From contig NZ_MZXV01000013.1 of assembly GCF_003253745.1 (NCBI RefSeq), positions 496,001-560,000 of the forward strand: a stretch of DNA of 64,000 nt, given 5' to 3'. This document shows positions 62,081 to 64,000 of the stretch, piece by piece. The position numbers were made by a program, and so were the translations under genes. The number at the start of each line of letters is the position of its first letter. The stretch's first letter is position 1. The notes below the pieces were generated by a model. The model searched no databases. It saw only the letters and a list, made by a program, of their open reading frames with translations, and was not told the DNA's origin. Origin of the DNA: Mesorhizobium kowhaii (lineage in GTDB: Bacteria; Pseudomonadota; Alphaproteobacteria; Rhizobiales; Rhizobiaceae).

Positions 62081-62869
62081 ATGGATCTCGAACTCGACGG
62101 CAAAGTTGTCCTGATTACCGGGGGCAGCAAGGGAATAGGGCTGGCCTGCGCGCACGCCTTCGGCAGGGAAGGGGCCCGCGTGGCGATTGTATCGCGCAGT
62201 CAGGAGAACCTGGACAACGCGAAAGCAAGCATGGCTGCCGATGGTCTGTCGGTAGCGACCTTCGCCGCCGACCTGTCGGACGGGCTTGCGGCAAAGGAAA
62301 TGGTCGCCGCGCTGGAGGATCAGGTGGGTCCGATCTCGTCCTTGATCAATTCGGCCGGCGGCGCAAGGAGAGTTCCTCCGGACGAGTTGACGCCAGACAA
62401 GTGGCGTACCGCGATGGACGCGAAATTCTTCACCTACATGAACGTCATGGACTACGTCCTGCCCCTGATGGTGGCACGGCGCGCGGGCACGATCGTCAAC
62501 ATAGTCGGCACCGGCGGTAAGATCGCATCCCCCATGCATTTGCCGGGAGGGGCCGCCAACGCGGCGCTGATGCTCGCCTCGGCGGGACTGGCGGCCGCCT
62601 GGGGCCCCGCCGGCATAAGGGTCAACGTCATCAATCCCGCCGCCACCATGACCGAGCGTCTGCAGATGTCGCTTGAAGTCGAATCCAAAATGACGGGCAA
62701 GGCGCCGGAGGAACTGCTGCGGCTGAACGAGCAACGCATTCCGCTGCGGCGCTATGCAAAGCCGGAAGAAGTGGCCGACGCCGCACTTTTCCTCGCCAGC
62801 GCCAGATCCTCTTACGTGACAGGGGCTTCGCTGACCATGGACGGAGGTCTCACCCCATTGGTCGTTTAG
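62081..62869 (+). CDS. SDR-family protein lacking the catalytic Tyr-x-x-x-Lys
   Basis: 262 aa. The cofactor motif [31 protein letters not shown] (about residues 13-43) and NSAGGARR are normal. In the active-site region the sequence reads [29 protein letters not shown]: Tyr and Lys of YxxxK are not in place and the catalytic Ser is Gly or Thr. The C-terminal [11 protein letters not shown] is intact. It may use another catalytic arrangement, as in SDR subfamilies with GGAANAAL, or have lost dehydrogenase activity. It is in the operon 60330-64000. Confidence 0.82.
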   Translation: MDLELDGKVVLITGGSKGIGLACAHAFGREGARVAIVSRSQENLDNAKASMAADGLSVATFAADLSDGLAAKEMVAALEDQVGPISSLINSAGGARRVPPDELTPDKWRTAMDAKFFTYMNVMDYVLPLMVARRAGTIVNIVGTGGKIASPMHLPGGAANAALMLASAGLAAAWGPAGIRVNVINPAATMTERLQMSLEVESKMTGKAPEELLRLNEQRIPLRRYAKPEEVADAALFLASARSSYVTGASLTMDGGLTPLVV

Positions 62870-62904
62870 CCGGCCCCACAGCAAAGCAACTACGGGAGGA
62901 GAAA

Positions 62905-64000
62905 ATGTTCACTTGGTACAAGCAGTTGACGGAGCGGGAGCGGAACACCTTCTGGGGTTGCTTCGCCGGCTGGGCAGTGGATGCGATGGACGCGCAGCTG
63001 TTCAGCTTCGTATTGCCAATTCTCATTGTGGCCTGGGGAATGACGACGGCGCAGGCCGGTTACCTGGCTACGGCGACGCTGCTCTCCGCGGCGGTCGGCG
63101 GATGGGCCTGTGGATACCTCGCTGACCGTTTCGGTCGTGCCCGCATCATGCAGTTCACAATCCTGTGGTTCTGCCTCTTCTCCTTCCTCGCCGGTTTTGC
63201 ACAGAACTTCCAGCAGCTGATGTTCTTGCGCATCCTGCAAGGGCTGGGCTTCGGCGGTGAGTGGGCGGCCGGCGCGGTTCTCATGGGCGAGATCATTCGC
63301 GCCGAACATCGCGGCAAGGCCGTGGGCACCGTCCAGAGCGGATTCGGCATCGGATGGAGCGCGGCCGCCATCATGGCAGGCGTGGTTTTGGCGCACCTGC
63401 CCGAGGAGTATGGCTGGCGCGTGCTGTTGATGATCGGCGTTCTTCCCGGCCTTCTGGTTCTCTATTTGCGCCGCAAGATCGAGGAGCCTGAGGTTTTTGT
63501 CAAAACGCGCGAGCTTGTCGAGAGGAGCGGAACTCGTCCGGGATTGGGGGCGATATTTCAGCCGGAAACGCTGCGAATAACGGTGCTCTCCTCGCTGCTT
63601 GCATTTGGCGTGATTGGCGTTGGTGGCGCAATCGTCAACTGGCTGCCAACGTTTATGAGGACCGTGCGCGGGCTGCCGCCGAGCACTTCGGGATACTACG
63701 TGTTCGTGGTGACCGGTGGCTCGTTTTTCGGATTTCTGGCCAGCGCATACCTGGCCGATTATCTGGGGCGGCGGCGGACATTCCAGCTCTTTCTGGTGTG
63801 TTCCTGGCTGGTTACCGTCGCTTACATGTTCTTGCCGCTATCCGGCTGGCTGCTGGTTGTCCTGGGTGCGCCGTTCGGCTTCTTCACAATCGGAAACTAT
63901 GCGGCGTTGGGACCGTTCTTCACCGAGCTTTTCCCCTCTGCCATTCGCGCGAGCGGCCAGAGTTTTGCTTACAACTCCGGCAAGGCGGCAGGCGCGGCAG
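62905..64000 (+). CDS. MFS transporter, aromatic acid:H+ symporter (AAHS)-like, truncated by the window end
   Basis: 365 codons are visible from the ATG at 62905 (GGGAGGAG upstream); the gene continues past 64000. The sequence WGCFAGWAVDAMDAQLFSFVLPILI resembles the DxxD-type TM1 of AAHS/PcaK and sialate permeases, motif A is GYLADRFGRARIM, and LQGLGFGGEWAAGAVLMGEI is the strongly conserved TM4-5 region. It probably imports the acid metabolised by the three genes before it. Confidence 0.87.
   Translation, partial: MFTWYKQLTERERNTFWGCFAGWAVDAMDAQLFSFVLPILIVAWGMTTAQAGYLATATLLSAAVGGWACGYLADRFGRARIMQFTILWFCLFSFLAGFAQNFQQLMFLRILQGLGFGGEWAAGAVLMGEIIRAEHRGKAVGTVQSGFGIGWSAAAIMAGVVLAHLPEEYGWRVLLMIGVLPGLLVLYLRRKIEEPEVFVKTRELVERSGTRPGLGAIFQPETLRITVLSSLLAFGVIGVGGAIVNWLPTFMRTVRGLPPSTSGYYVFVVTGGSFFGFLASAYLADYLGRRRTFQLFLVCSWLVTVAYMFLPLSGWLLVVLGAPFGFFTIGNYAALGPFFTELFPSAIRASGQSFAYNSGKAAGAA

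Overview
The window reads as chromosome, or a large replicon, of a high-GC alphaproteobacterium of the order Hyphomicrobiales, most likely Mesorhizobium or a close relative. This rests on GC-rich codon use, tightly packed operons with ATGA overlaps, rhizobial-style aap and liv transporters, and the arginase/ornithine cyclodeaminase/Lrp set. It is inference from family content, not from a marker gene. I see no rRNA, no credible tRNA, no CRISPR array and no intact mobile element. The only mobile trace is a frameshifted tyrosine integrase.

Region 1 (about 0.4-29 kb) looks like a catabolic island for a methoxylated aromatic acid. It holds a LigM/DesA-type tetrahydrofolate-dependent O-demethylase, a three-component cytochrome P450 system (P450, 2Fe-2S ferredoxin, FAD reductase), a type I extradiol ring-cleavage dioxygenase of the VOC fold, a fumarylacetoacetate-hydrolase-family enzyme and an alpha/beta hydrolase. 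It also holds two paralogous MDR dehydrogenases, and LigJ (4-oxalomesaconate hydratase) plus LigK (HMG/CHA aldolase), which would finish the pathway at pyruvate and oxaloacetate. A complete glutathione-dependent formaldehyde oxidation set (Gfa, AdhC, FghA) sits with it, as expected if the P450 releases formaldehyde. Gfa is fused to an SRPBCC domain. A LIV-type ABC transporter supplies uptake. LigAB, LigC, LigI and DesB are not in the window, so the route into the LigJ/LigK steps is not the textbook one.

Two regulatory motifs tie the island together. A palindrome of the form GATACC-N4-GGTATC lies upstream of doxX-tetR, tetR itself, the cupin, the liv operon, the cytoplasmic binding-protein-like gene and the O-demethylase. 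In four cases it sits exactly 16 nt downstream of a TTGACA-like -35 box, so a bound repressor would cover the -10. A second palindrome, TTTCGAAA, lies upstream of the dioxygenase operon, the FAH gene, one MDR and both paralogous GntR regulators.

Region 2 (about 30.3-52.6 kb) follows the integrase remnant and is a second catabolic cluster. It contains a FAD amine oxidase-like protein, HpcH aldolase, a shikimate-dehydrogenase-like protein, three SDRs, RidA, GntR and LysR regulators and an Aap-type polar amino acid ABC transporter. These are followed by a tightly coupled run: FAD 2-hydroxyacid dehydrogenase, ThDP enzyme, HyuA, HyuB, aminotransferase and uronate-dehydrogenase-like protein, then a proline-racemase-family protein. 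The content points to a nitrogen-containing 2-hydroxy/2-oxo acid or cyclic amide substrate. The pathway is not one I recognise.

Region 3 (53-64 kb) carries arginase-ornithine cyclodeaminase with a divergent Lrp regulator, a MarR/DHA2 efflux pair, a secreted metallo-beta-lactamase-fold hydrolase with a LysR regulator, and a small operon (RraA-like, D-2-hydroxyacid dehydrogenase, SDR, AAHS-type MFS permease) that runs off the right end. The left edge is the start of an RND efflux adaptor running off to the left.
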